A stretch of 64,000 bases of DNA from Thalassovita gelatinovora (GTDB lineage Bacteria; Pseudomonadota; Alphaproteobacteria; Rhodobacterales; Rhodobacteraceae), in the NCBI RefSeq assembly GCF_001458355.1, contig NZ_CYSA01000028.1, positions 62,001 through 126,000 of the forward strand. The letters are read 5' to 3'. Below are positions 1-8,728 of this stretch, piece by piece; the first letter of the stretch is position 1, and each line of letters begins with the position of its first letter. A model generated the notes under the pieces. It made no database searches. It was not told the origin of the DNA and saw only the letters and a list, made by a program, of their open reading frames with translations. A program made the position numbers and the translations under genes.

Positions 1-45
1 GGAGTCAATCCCGAGGCAGAGGCCAAAGGCCAGCGCCGAGACTGA
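1..45 (+). CDS. possible 3' end of an unidentified gene cut by the window edge
   Basis: The first 14 codons read in frame 1 to a TGA at 43-45 and give a hydrophilic tail ending KGQRRD. It would converge with the glycosyltransferase operon that ends at 74. The piece is too short to assign a family and could be chance reading in high-GC DNA. Confidence 0.25.
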   Translation, partial: GVNPEAEAKGQRRD

Positions 46-73
46 CCCGAGCGCCGTAAGGGGCACAGTTGGA

Positions 74-1123
74 TCAGTCCCGCTTGGATTTGCGGCTCAG
101 ATTGGCGTAATGGGTCAGAAACCGTGCGGCATCTTTGGGCAGAGGACGCGACGGCGGCACCGTCAGCAAACGTCCAAACAGAGCCCGGTAGGGTTCCAGA
201 AGCATCAGGTCTTCGAACCGGGACTTGCGCCATGCGACTGCGGCTTCGTGCAACCGGGACAGATCCGGGTCTGATTTCAGTTCGGCCAGACTGGCCTGCA
301 TCTGCTCGGAAAGGGCCAAAACCGAGCGATCCTCGTCACTGTTGAAATTCCGTTCCACCCAATAATCAACATCCAGCATGTGGTCGGAATGTACCGCCCG
401 GCCGCGATCGGATTTAAGCACGTAGCTTTCCATCGTGCCCAGCGGATAGTGGTTCAACTGCGCCAACGCGTAATTAGACCGGCCATAGTTGGAAAAGATC
501 CGCGTGGTGGCAAATTTATGATCCAGTTCACGGCCTTCACCGTCGAACCATCGCGCCTGCGCGACCTTGTCGGGATCGGGGTGGCGTGGTCTGTGTACGC
601 CCAGCTTGCCGTAGGTGCCGTCATTGCGGTACAGCGTTTTGAACATCGCCGCGCGCCAGGGCCAGTGCATTTCAACCGGTGCGGCGCGGGTAAAGATTTC
701 GGTTACTGGTCGATCCTCGAACCGGATCTGACCGGCATTGCCGAATAACCGCCAGGTCAATGGGATCGCCGTTGCCTCGGGCAGGGCCGTCAGCAAGTCG
801 GGGATGGTATGGTTGCCGCTATGGATATTGACGAATTCGTCTACATCCAGTGTCATCAACCAATCCGCATCGGCCAGCGCGGGATGGGTTTCGGCCAGTT
901 TATAGGCGGTGAACTGAATGCCACCCTTGCCGTAGGGGCCGTCATTGCGAACATGGGTCAGCACGCCCATCGCGTCCAGCCGATCCAACATCGCATCGCT
1001 GCCATCCTGGCAATCATTGGAAAAGACTAAGAAATCGGTGAACCCCGCCGCCTGGTGATGGGCCAGCCATTCCAGCAGGAAAGCACCTTCGTTGCGTTGG
1101 GTCAGGATGGCGAGTATTTTCAA
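74..1123 (-). CDS. glycosyltransferase family 2-like protein (DVDEF type)
   Basis: Predicted glycosyltransferase of 349 residues, probably cytoplasmic, transferring a sugar during surface-polysaccharide synthesis; acceptor and donor are unknown. The N-terminus carries the start of the nucleotide-binding fold (MKILAILTQRNEG, then NDCQDGSD). A metal-binding DxD-type motif, DVDEF, lies near residues 93-97. A conserved HKF/NHYPLG region follows in the C-terminal half. The start is a TTG at 1121-1123, four bases after the stop of the upstream gene, so it is the last gene of a four-gene operon. Its sequence is clearly related to the C-terminal half of its neighbour at 1128 and to the protein at 4144, which suggests duplication within the cluster. 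Family call is firm; the substrate is not known. Confidence 0.85.
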   Translation of the reverse strand: MKILAILTQRNEGAFLLEWLAHHQAAGFTDFLVFSNDCQDGSDAMLDRLDAMGVLTHVRNDGPYGKGGIQFTAYKLAETHPALADADWLMTLDVDEFVNIHSGNHTIPDLLTALPEATAIPLTWRLFGNAGQIRFEDRPVTEIFTRAAPVEMHWPWRAAMFKTLYRNDGTYGKLGVHRPRHPDPDKVAQARWFDGEGRELDHKFATTRIFSNYGRSNYALAQLNHYPLGTMESYVLKSDRGRAVHSDHMLDVDYWVERNFNSDEDRSVLALSEQMQASLAELKSDPDLSRLHEAAVAWRKSRFEDLMLLEPYRALFGRLLTVPPSRPLPKDAARFLTHYANLSRKSKRD

Positions 1124-1127
1124 AGCT

Positions 1128-3503
1128 CTAGCTTTCCATGTCCAGCGCTAGCGCATAGGCAACGCGTTCGGTTGCGTCCAGATCGATGGTCAGGGCCTGT
1201 TGATACAGGTCTTCGAATTCCGGCATATCGTGCAATTCGGCGGCCTTGGCCCGGTGCCAATCGACCCCCTTTTCGTGCCAGTTGCGCAACGTGTCATCCG
1301 CCATCAAGCTGTCATATTCGGCCTGCATCCGTGTCAGGTTGCGTTTGATGGTGACATCCTTGCAATCGGACCAATCCATCCGGATCCAGTAATTCAATCC
1401 GATCGAACGGTCGACATGCAGCGCCCGACCGCGCTGGCGTTTGACCAGATAACTTTCAGCACTGCGCAGCGCGTAATGATTAAGCTGGATCAGGTCGTAA
1501 CCGATGGTTTTCTTTGAATTGCGCCAACCCTTTTCAGCAGCTTCGCGGGTCATGTCCTGACCCGATCCATTGACCCATTTGACCTTTGCTTTGACGGCGT
1601 CGATCAGCTTGTTGGGCCGGTGGCAGCTGATTTTTTCATAAGCGCCAATGTTGCGGAACATCGTCTTGAAACCCCAGACGGTATGCGGCTTGGGGCAGAA
1701 TTTAGGGGCGCAAGTGTCGAATTGATCGATGACAAAGCTGTCTTCCAGACGGGTCACGCCGTTATGACCGAACAGGCGCCAGGTCATCGCAACATTGGTC
1801 GCGTCGCCGATCCGGTCAAAGAAATCCGGCAGCGTGCCGTTGCCGCAGCGGATATTCATGAATTCGTCCACATCGATATGGGCGATCCAGTCAGAATTTT
1901 GCAGTACCGGTTCCTTCAGCGCTTGATTGAGCGCGTATTGCTGGGGCGAATTGCCTTTCCATTTGTCATTGTTGCGGTGCTGCACAATGCCCATGTCCTG
2001 CAATCGGTCCAGTATTTCGCTGGTGCCATCGGAACAGTCATTGGTGTAAATCAGGAAGTTATCCACGCCGATGGCGCGGTGATAAGCGATCCATTCGACA
2101 ATATAGGGCGCTTCGTTCTTCATGCAGCCGACGATCAGGGTGCCGGTGCTGCCCTCGGGCAGTTCGCGCGGCGACAACGGGGCATAGGCTTCGGCGAGAT
2201 GTTCTTCATCCACCGTGCCGATCTGGTTATGCGGCCTGAACGACGATTGTTGCAGTTTCTCATAATTCGTTACGGCCAGCGGCGGCATGACTTTGCGGGC
2301 AGCGTCGGACAAACCTTGCTGACCGGGCGCGCGGTCCGGCGTTGGCGACGGTCTGCCGCTGTTTTGCAACGCGGCGATATCCTTGGCCTTTCCCTGCTGT
2401 GCGTCTCGCGTTTCCTTATCGATCCGCCACAGAAAAGCCCGTAAATACTGGGTGGCGCGGAACCCTTTTTGGGGGTCGGCTTCCTGCCAATCGGGCAGCG
2501 GGGTGTCTGGTGTCAGGCAGGTTTCGGTCAGGGCAGGGTGGGCGGATAACAGGACCTTGTTCGCCGCGCTGAACCCTTGTGACACCGGTGCCAGACTGCC
2601 CGGCGCGATCGGGTCGCCCGCCACTTTCATTTCGGCCATGAACTTGCCCCAAAGCGGACGCCCGATCATGCGGTCCGAGCGTTTGAGCACTTGCAGCAAC
2701 AGATCATTCATCTGGCGTGCGCGGGTCAGCCAGGCCGCCGATGGTTGTGCTGGCGTGCTTTCTGTCAAAGCCCGCCCAATACTGCCTTCGATTTCGAACA
2801 TGGCGCGGATTTCGTCAGTCGCCGCTTCGGAATAAAACAAGCCTTCATCATAAGGCCGGAATTTGACCGATCCGGGGCCGAACACCGTTTCCCATTCCTT
2901 TTGCAGGCGTGGATAATCCAGCCAAAAGGCCGGGCATTGGGTTTCCTGAAACTGCCCGTTTTGTGGCACGATTTCATGCCCGTCGAGCAAGGCATCATCC
3001 CACCAATCCGACGTCCCCGCCATTTCCATCTCCAAGGCTAAAGAGGTGTTTCGCCCTTCAAGGACTTGCGCCGCATAGTGCCGTGCAAGCAACCGGGCTT
3101 GTTCGTCGATATGGGCAATCACTCGGATATCATCGGAAAGCGGTGCCAACAGGGATTTCAACCGCTCGATTTCGCCGCGCCGGGCCAGCGAGGCCCCCAA
3201 TTGTGCGGCCGACAGGATCAGCGCCTGCGGCTGCTTTTCCGCCACATCGCGGATTAGGGCCTGCTGTATGTCAGTAAACAGTTCGGACTGTTTGTCGGGT
3301 GTCATGAACCCACGGTTGAACCGCAGCGGATCGACATGATCGGGATCGGTAACGGCCATGAAGAGCCGGGTATGATTTTTGGGCCCCAGCGCACGGGGGA
3401 ACAGGTATCCCTTGGTGGCCAGTTGATCGCGCTTGTCCGACAGGATTTGCTGCAGTCGCGCCGCGCCGGTCTGTTCCAGACCGATATGCAGGTATATCCG
3501 CAT
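1128..3503 (-). CDS. two-domain protein: sulfotransferase-like N-terminus fused to DVDEF glycosyltransferase
   Basis: Protein of 791 residues. Residues 1-about 300 resemble a sulfotransferase-type domain beginning MRIYLHIGLEQTG, a position where active members have a PAPS-binding loop such as HIGxxKTGTT; here the loop reads LEQTGAA, so it is degenerate and activity is doubtful. A linker of about 150 residues, rich in Q, P and A, follows. From about residue 454 to the end is a glycosyltransferase like those at 74 and 4144, with GCMKNEA, TNDCSDG and DVDEF (about 544-548). The ATG at 3501-3503 overlaps the TGA of the upstream sulfotransferase (ATGA), so the genes are translationally coupled. A longer upstream reading frame exists but starts inside that gene. 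Fusion of the two activities suggests joint modification of one glycan; this is inference. Confidence 0.8.
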   Translation of the reverse strand: MRIYLHIGLEQTGAARLQQILSDKRDQLATKGYLFPRALGPKNHTRLFMAVTDPDHVDPLRFNRGFMTPDKQSELFTDIQQALIRDVAEKQPQALILSAAQLGASLARRGEIERLKSLLAPLSDDIRVIAHIDEQARLLARHYAAQVLEGRNTSLALEMEMAGTSDWWDDALLDGHEIVPQNGQFQETQCPAFWLDYPRLQKEWETVFGPGSVKFRPYDEGLFYSEAATDEIRAMFEIEGSIGRALTESTPAQPSAAWLTRARQMNDLLLQVLKRSDRMIGRPLWGKFMAEMKVAGDPIAPGSLAPVSQGFSAANKVLLSAHPALTETCLTPDTPLPDWQEADPQKGFRATQYLRAFLWRIDKETRDAQQGKAKDIAALQNSGRPSPTPDRAPGQQGLSDAARKVMPPLAVTNYEKLQQSSFRPHNQIGTVDEEHLAEAYAPLSPRELPEGSTGTLIVGCMKNEAPYIVEWIAYHRAIGVDNFLIYTNDCSDGTSEILDRLQDMGIVQHRNNDKWKGNSPQQYALNQALKEPVLQNSDWIAHIDVDEFMNIRCGNGTLPDFFDRIGDATNVAMTWRLFGHNGVTRLEDSFVIDQFDTCAPKFCPKPHTVWGFKTMFRNIGAYEKISCHRPNKLIDAVKAKVKWVNGSGQDMTREAAEKGWRNSKKTIGYDLIQLNHYALRSAESYLVKRQRGRALHVDRSIGLNYWIRMDWSDCKDVTIKRNLTRMQAEYDSLMADDTLRNWHEKGVDWHRAKAAELHDMPEFEDLYQQALTIDLDATERVAYALALDMES

Positions 3504-4147
3504 CAGGCGACCTCCGTTCCGGTTTTGCCAACGGGACGCCCCTTGTTGGCCCGCCCCCACCATTTCAGTTCGATGCCAAGAAAATCAGCAATCTTGTCGC
3601 GGGCGGATTTATCGGCCAGATCGTATTCCAAAAAGTCATCATCCCCGGCAAACAGCTTGCGGATATGGGCATGATGCGCCTCGATCCACTGCACCCGTTC
3701 ATGCCCGGTTTCACCATAACCCAGCGGCAGGCCCGGGATGGCATTTTTTGGCAACCGTTCCACCCCCAAATTGGACCAGCGCAGCATACTGTCAGAAATC
3801 GCCTTGGGGTCACGGTAGGACAGCAGAAATTTCGCCCCCGGATGATGGTGTCGGATGGCGTCGATTATCCCCCAATCGGTCTGCGGCCACAGGCTTAGCC
3901 CTTCGCGCAGCGCGTTCACTTCGGTGAACGCATCGAATTCTTGCATCCGTGATAGCGGATCGCCGGTATGAAAATAACCATCATACATCAATTTGCCGAC
4001 AAACGCGCCGTGGATTTCGCTGTTTTCCGTCTGTCGCCGTCGAATGCGGTAATCGGCGGTCTTCAGACCGGCGATTTTCATCGCCCGCGCCAAAGTCGTG
4101 GTGCCCGATTTCGGCAGGCCCAGATTGATCACCCGCAACCGGCTCAT
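3503..4147 (-). CDS. sulfotransferase family protein
   Basis: Predicted PAPS-dependent sulfotransferase of 214 residues. The 5'-phosphosulfate loop is visible near the N-terminus (LGLPKSGTTTLARA), and the 3'-phosphate-binding segment appears as SYRDPKAISDSM near the middle. It probably sulfates a glycan or related small acceptor in the cytoplasm. The ATG at 4145-4147 overlaps the TGA of the upstream glycosyltransferase, and its own TGA overlaps the ATG of the downstream fusion protein. The reading frame continues upstream, but that extension is the antisense shadow of the neighbouring gene. The family call is well supported; the acceptor is unknown. Confidence 0.85.
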   Translation of the reverse strand: MSRLRVINLGLPKSGTTTLARAMKIAGLKTADYRIRRRQTENSEIHGAFVGKLMYDGYFHTGDPLSRMQEFDAFTEVNALREGLSLWPQTDWGIIDAIRHHHPGAKFLLSYRDPKAISDSMLRWSNLGVERLPKNAIPGLPLGYGETGHERVQWIEAHHAHIRKLFAGDDDFLEYDLADKSARDKIADFLGIELKWWGRANKGRPVGKTGTEVA

Positions 4148-5175
4148 ACCGTCAGGCCCAAATCGGCGATCATCTTCTCTTCCTCGGGGGGCAGCTTGCT
4201 GGCTGTCTTCAGTTGGTCCCGCATCGCTTGATAGGCGGGTTGTTGCAGCAAGTCGTCTCGCTTGGCCCGATGCAAATCGCAGGCTTCGTCGTGCAGCGCC
4301 CTGATCTCGGGGGCCGATTTCAGCGCGTCCAGCGCGGCTTCCAGATCGGGCAGGTAGCGCCGGATCGACAGGTCGCGCCACGCCGGGTCGTTGCGTTCGC
4401 GCCAATAAGTGTCGTCGAAATCCCTGTTTTCGCGGTTCACGTCGCCCCGGTCGTTCTTGACCAGGTAACTGTCCAACGATCGCAAGGCATAGTGGTTGAG
4501 CGTAGCAAAATCGCGCGCGCCCTGAGCGGGGAATTTACGGATTCGGCGCGGGTTGGCCGCGATCAGGAACCGGTGGGGCACGTCCCGTCCCGATCCGTCG
4601 GTCCAGCTGGGGTGGCGTTTTTTCGGCAGTTTGGTTTTGAAAAATGGCCGATGGGCCCCAAAATAATGCAGCGGGAAATCGTGCCGGATCAGTGTTTTGA
4701 CTTCTTGCGCGGTTTCCCCGCACCACAGGTCGGGATTGTGCGACCGGGTGAATTGTTTGATCACCGGGCGGTCTTGGAAATCTTCGATATCGTCATTGGC
4801 AAAGAATTGAAATTGCAGCGATATTGCCTGCGGATTGCCACAGGCATTGATCAGCGCCGGGATAGTGTGATCGCCGGCATGAATATTGAGAAATTCATCG
4901 ACATCCGCAATCCAGACCCAATCGGCATCACGCACAATGTCCTGCCGCGCCGCATCTTTCAGCGCCTCCATCTGGTAATTGCGCCCTTCAGCCGGGTTGG
5001 GCAGATGGGTGACGATGCCGCGCGTAGCCAAGGCATCCAGCAACCGATCTGTCGCATCGGAACAATCATTGGAATAAAACAGGAAATCGGTGACCCCGAT
5101 CAACCGGTTGAAGGCGATCCATTCCAGCAAGAAAGGGCCTTCGTTTTTGACACAGGTTACGGCGGTCACGCGCAT
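4144..5175 (-). CDS. glycosyltransferase family 2-like protein (DVDEF type), first gene of the operon
   Basis: Predicted glycosyltransferase of 343 residues and first gene of the four-gene surface-glycan operon. It begins MRVTAVTCVKNEG, has SNDCSDATD at about 36-43 and DVDEF at about 91-95, and keeps the NHYALRSLDSYL block seen in its paralogues. The ATG at 5173-5175 is preferred because AGGGGG lies seven bases upstream; another in-frame ATG at 5202 would add nine residues but has no clear ribosome site. The frame stays open far upstream to 6981, but that part is antisense to the MoxR and CoxE genes and is not coding. Its stop overlaps the next gene by four bases. It is divergent from the molybdoenzyme-maturation operon. 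Confidence 0.85.
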   Translation of the reverse strand: MRVTAVTCVKNEGPFLLEWIAFNRLIGVTDFLFYSNDCSDATDRLLDALATRGIVTHLPNPAEGRNYQMEALKDAARQDIVRDADWVWIADVDEFLNIHAGDHTIPALINACGNPQAISLQFQFFANDDIEDFQDRPVIKQFTRSHNPDLWCGETAQEVKTLIRHDFPLHYFGAHRPFFKTKLPKKRHPSWTDGSGRDVPHRFLIAANPRRIRKFPAQGARDFATLNHYALRSLDSYLVKNDRGDVNRENRDFDDTYWRERNDPAWRDLSIRRYLPDLEAALDALKSAPEIRALHDEACDLHRAKRDDLLQQPAYQAMRDQLKTASKLPPEEEKMIADLGLTV

Positions 5176-5202
5176 TGGCCTGCCCCCTGGCGCATCAGAC
5201 AT

Positions 5203-5415
5203 GTCTCTGGTTACTCTCTGCTCGTCAACGGTGCGGCCGGGTTTCGTCTTAGCCGCTTGATTATTGATGAAATCTTTACAGTTCAGGGCGGAAACCGTCA
5301 ATCTTGCGCTGGGTCGCGTTCGCGCAGCCGTCCAGATATTTTTTGCAAACACGACAATGGTCGTGCTTGACGCTGCCCGCCGGGCCTGACTGACTGGCGC
5401 CAAGGGAGGATGACG
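5203..5415. other. divergent intergenic region between glycosyltransferase operon and MoxR operon
   Basis: About 210 bases separate the two divergent operons and should hold both promoters. The only clear element is the AGGGAGG ribosome-binding site at about 5403-5409 for the MoxR gene. I could not assign -35/-10 boxes or an operator with confidence. Confidence 0.4.
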
Positions 5416-6324
5416 ATGACCGAAGTAACTTCGATTGACGACGTTCAGGCGCGGCTTGCCGGGCAGGACTATGTGTGTGGCCGGGCGCTGGCGACGGTGC
5501 TTTTCCTGTCGTTGAAACTGGGAAGGCCGCTGTTTCTGGAGGGCGAAGCCGGCACCGGCAAGACCGAGATTGCCAAGGCTGTTGCCGCTGCGCTGGGCCG
5601 TCGTTTGATCCGGCTGCAATGTTACGAAGGGCTGGACGCGTCCAGCGCGGTCTACGAATGGAATTTCGCCGAACAGATGATCGCCATCCGCACCGCCGAA
5701 GCCGCTGGTGGTGCTGACCGCGATATGCTGAAGACCGAACTGTTCACCGAAGACTACCTGATCGAACGACCTTTGTTGCAGGCAATGCGACCGCAGGCGG
5801 GTGGCGCTCCGGTGCTTTTGATCGACGAAATCGACCGCACGGATGAACCTTTCGAAGCCTTCTTGTTGGAAGCGCTCAGCGACTTTCAGGTCACCATTCC
5901 AGAATTGGGCACCATCACTGCGCCCGAACCTCCCATCGTGATCCTGACCTCGAACCGGACCCGCGAAGTGCATGACGCGCTCAAGCGCCGCTGCCTCTAT
6001 CACTGGGTCGATTACCCCAGCTTCGACCGCGAAATCGAAATCTTGCACGCCCGCGCACCTGAAGCTGCCGAAGGGTTGTCGCGCGAAGTGGTGGCCTTTG
6101 TGCAGCGCCTTCGCACCGAAGACCTGTTCAAAAAACCAGGTGTGGCGGAAACCATCGATTGGGCCAAATGCCTGCTGGCGCTTGATGTTCTCGATCTTTC
6201 TCCGGAGGTCATCGCCGACACGATCGGCGCGGTGCTGAAATATCAAGACGATATCCAGCGGCTGCAAGGTTCCGAAGCCAAGCGGCTTCTGGATGAAGCC
6301 AAGGCATCGCTGGAACCGGTCTGA
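5416..6324 (+). CDS. MoxR-family AAA+ ATPase (CoxD-like)
   Basis: AAA+ ATPase of 302 residues, of the MoxR/CoxD type that acts as a chaperone in maturation of molybdenum hydroxylases such as CO dehydrogenase or xanthine dehydrogenase-like enzymes. Walker A is GEAGTGKT (about 43-50), Walker B is VLLIDEID, and sensor 1 is ILTSNRTRE. The second ATG, at 5416, is favoured because it lies six bases after AGGGAGG; the first ATG at 5410 abuts that site. Its partner, a VWA protein, follows after a 72-base gap, the normal pairing for MoxR proteins. XdhC and MoeA-like genes next in line support the maturation role. No CO dehydrogenase structural genes (coxMSL) are in the window. Confidence 0.85.
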   Translation: MTEVTSIDDVQARLAGQDYVCGRALATVLFLSLKLGRPLFLEGEAGTGKTEIAKAVAAALGRRLIRLQCYEGLDASSAVYEWNFAEQMIAIRTAEAAGGADRDMLKTELFTEDYLIERPLLQAMRPQAGGAPVLLIDEIDRTDEPFEAFLLEALSDFQVTIPELGTITAPEPPIVILTSNRTREVHDALKRRCLYHWVDYPSFDREIEILHARAPEAAEGLSREVVAFVQRLRTEDLFKKPGVAETIDWAKCLLALDVLDLSPEVIADTIGAVLKYQDDIQRLQGSEAKRLLDEAKASLEPV

Positions 6325-6396
6325 TGATTCTTCTGTTGGAAAATATTCTCGGGGGCTGTGGGGGGCAGACAGTCCCCCACAGTTGCGGGTGACCCG

Positions 6397-7650
6397 ATGG
6401 CGCAATTGCCTGAATTGGAACTCCCCGAGAATCCAAAACTGACCCAAAACATCACCCATTTCGCCCGCGCCCTGCGTAAGGCCGGGCTGCCGATTGGGCC
6501 GGGCCGGGTGATCGACGCGATCCGCGCCGTCGAAGCGGCGGGTTTTACCGATAAATTCGATTTCTACTGGACCTTGCATGCCTGTTTCGTGAACCGTCCC
6601 GAACATCGTGCCGTTTTTGCCCAAATCTTTCGCCTTTACTGGCGTGATCCGCGTTACATGGAACATATGATGGCGATGATGCTGCCCGCCATCCGCGGCG
6701 CGCAGGAAGAACGCAAGGCCCGGTCGGCGGAAAAACGCGCCGCCGAAGCGTTGCTGGAAGGGGTCGAACCTGACGTGCCGGAACAAGAGGCTCGCGAAGA
6801 CGAAATTCTGATCGAGGTCGATGCCTCGCAAACGATGTCGAACGAAGAACGGCTGCGCACGCTCGATTTCGAACAGATGAGCACCGCCGAGGTTGCCCAA
6901 GCCAAGCGGATGCTGGCGCGGCTGCGGCTGCCGGTCAAGCCGATCCCGTCGCGCCGGACCCGGGCCAGCTTGCGCGGGCATCAGATCGATTGGCGCCGTA
7001 CCTTGCGCGGCTCAATGCGGCAGGGCGGCGAATTGCATGATATCGCGTTGAAAAAACGCCGCCATCGCTGGCCGAACCTGATCGTGCTTTGCGATATTTC
7101 TGGATCGATGAGCCAATACAGTCGGATGGTTTTGCATTTTCTCCATGCGGTCGCGAATGAAAAGGGCGCGGGCTGGGCCAAGGTGCATGCCTTTACCTTT
7201 GGCACGCGACTGACCAATATCACCCGCCACATGCAGACCCGCGACGTCGATCAGGCGCTCAGCGCTGCCGGAGCACGGGCGCAAGATTGGGAAGGCGGGA
7301 CAAGGATCGGCGACAGTTTGCACAGCTTCAACCGCGACTGGTCGCGCCGGGTGATGGGGCAGGGCGCGGTGGTGCTGTTGATCACTGACGGGCTGGACCG
7401 GGGTGATCCGGAAGCCTTGGCCAGGGAAATGGAACGGCTGCACCTGTCTGCGCGGCGATTGATTTGGCTGAACCCGCTGCTGCGCTGGGATGGCTTTGCA
7501 CCTAAGGCCCAAGGCATCAAGGCGATGCTGCCGCATGTCGACGCGTTCCGTGCCGGTCATTCGGTGCAGACGCTGGAACAACTGGCCGAGGCGATTTCGC
7601 GCACCGATGACAGCGGCGACAAGGACCGGCTGATGGCGATGCTCGACTGA
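6397..7650 (+). CDS. VWA domain-containing protein, CoxE-like
   Basis: Protein of 417 residues of the CoxE family, the von Willebrand A partner of MoxR/CoxD ATPases. The N-terminal half (NITHFARALRKAGLPIGPGR) is the typical CoxE helical region, followed by an acidic and charged linker. The VWA domain contains the metal-ion-dependent adhesion motif DISGSMS at about 232-238, a threonine in GGTRIGDSL, and LLITDGLDRGD. CoxE and CoxD together are thought to help insert the active-site metals or sulfur into molybdenum hydroxylases. Start at 6397 was chosen because family proteins begin MAQLPE-like; an in-frame ATG at 6358 would add 13 atypical residues and overlaps a G-rich, hairpin-like spacer. 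Confidence 0.85.
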   Translation: MAQLPELELPENPKLTQNITHFARALRKAGLPIGPGRVIDAIRAVEAAGFTDKFDFYWTLHACFVNRPEHRAVFAQIFRLYWRDPRYMEHMMAMMLPAIRGAQEERKARSAEKRAAEALLEGVEPDVPEQEAREDEILIEVDASQTMSNEERLRTLDFEQMSTAEVAQAKRMLARLRLPVKPIPSRRTRASLRGHQIDWRRTLRGSMRQGGELHDIALKKRRHRWPNLIVLCDISGSMSQYSRMVLHFLHAVANEKGAGWAKVHAFTFGTRLTNITRHMQTRDVDQALSAAGARAQDWEGGTRIGDSLHSFNRDWSRRVMGQGAVVLLITDGLDRGDPEALAREMERLHLSARRLIWLNPLLRWDGFAPKAQGIKAMLPHVDAFRAGHSVQTLEQLAEAISRTDDSGDKDRLMAMLD

Positions 7651-7762
7651 GCCTTGGTCGGACCTAGAGCCTGTATGGATTTCTCGCCTCGCCGGGGCGG
7701 CGCTCATGGACAACAGCAAATCTCGCGTTACCATTGCTGGTAATGGCTGGGGAAGGAACGAC

Positions 7763-8728
7763 ATGGACCGGTTTGATAATATTCCCGAAATCGCGCTGGA
7801 CTGGCATCGTGCGGGCAAGGGCGCGGTTCTGGCCACTGTGGTGGAAACATGGGGCAGCGCACCGCGCCGGGTTGGCAGCCAATTGGCGATTTCCGGGCAA
7901 GGCGAATTCGAAGGGTCGGTTTCTGGCGGATGCGTTGAAGGTGCGGTGGTGGTCGAAGCGATGGATGCGCTGGAGGATGGCACCCATAGAATGCTGGAAT
8001 TCGGGGTCAGTGACGGCGATGCTTTCGCGGTCGGGTTAGCCTGCGGTGGCACTATCCGGGTGCTGGTCGAACCGGTGGGTAAAGTTATGCCCGAGGCGTT
8101 GTTGGCCGACCTGGTCACAGCGCGGCAGGCGCGCCACCCCGTCGCCTATGTGGTCAATCCGGAGACCGGTCTTCGCAGCTTGGTCGATGATGGGTTTCCC
8201 AACCGGTTCCGGATGGATCGTTCGGGGGTCGAAGATGACGGTCAGACCTTCGTGGCGATTCACAATCCGCCCTTGCGGATGCTGGTGGTAGGGGCGGTGC
8301 ACATCGCCCAAGCCCTCGTGCCGATGGCGCGGTTGCTGGGCTATGATCCGGTGTTGATCGATCCGCGCGAAAGCTTTGGGTCGCAGGCGCGCTTTCCCGG
8401 TGAAACCATCTTGAACGATTGGCCCGATGACGGCGTGAAGGCGCTGGGACTGGACAGTCGCACCGCGCTGGTGTTGCTGACCCACGATCCCAAGCTGGAC
8501 GATCCCGCATTGGAACAGGCAATGGTGTCTGAGGTGTTTTACATCGGTGCGTTGGGATCGACCCGGACCCATGCAAAACGGGTGGAGCGGTTGCAGGCAA
8601 AAGGGTTCACCGACGATCAGATCGCCAAAATCCACGGCCCGGTAGGGTTGGATATCGGATCAGCCAGCCCGGCCGAGATCGCGTTGTCGATTTTGGCTGA
8701 ATGCACGACCGTGTTGAGGAAAGGATGA
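7763..8728 (+). CDS. XdhC/CoxI family molybdenum-cofactor maturation protein
   Basis: Protein of 321 residues combining the N-terminal XdhC_CoxI domain (SVSGGCVEGAV at about 52-62, ACGGT near 110) and the C-terminal Rossmann-type XdhC domain (LVVGAVHIAQALVPMARLLGY, FYIGALGSTRTHAKR). XdhC proteins bind the molybdenum cofactor and promote its sulfuration before insertion into xanthine dehydrogenase-type enzymes. The ATG at 7763 is preceded by GGGGAAGGAACGAC, a good ribosome site, while the upstream in-frame ATG at 7706 is not. The stop overlaps the start of the next gene (ATGA), so they are co-translated. It belongs to the CoxD-CoxE operon. Confidence 0.88.
   Translation: MDRFDNIPEIALDWHRAGKGAVLATVVETWGSAPRRVGSQLAISGQGEFEGSVSGGCVEGAVVVEAMDALEDGTHRMLEFGVSDGDAFAVGLACGGTIRVLVEPVGKVMPEALLADLVTARQARHPVAYVVNPETGLRSLVDDGFPNRFRMDRSGVEDDGQTFVAIHNPPLRMLVVGAVHIAQALVPMARLLGYDPVLIDPRESFGSQARFPGETILNDWPDDGVKALGLDSRTALVLLTHDPKLDDPALEQAMVSEVFYIGALGSTRTHAKRVERLQAKGFTDDQIAKIHGPVGLDIGSASPAEIALSILAECTTVLRKG

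Noticed and set aside
5203-6981. Minus-strand frame open for about 600 codons upstream of the glycosyltransferase at 4144
   Set aside because: It is antisense to the MoxR and CoxE genes, has no ribosome site and a composition of shadow frames in high-GC DNA.
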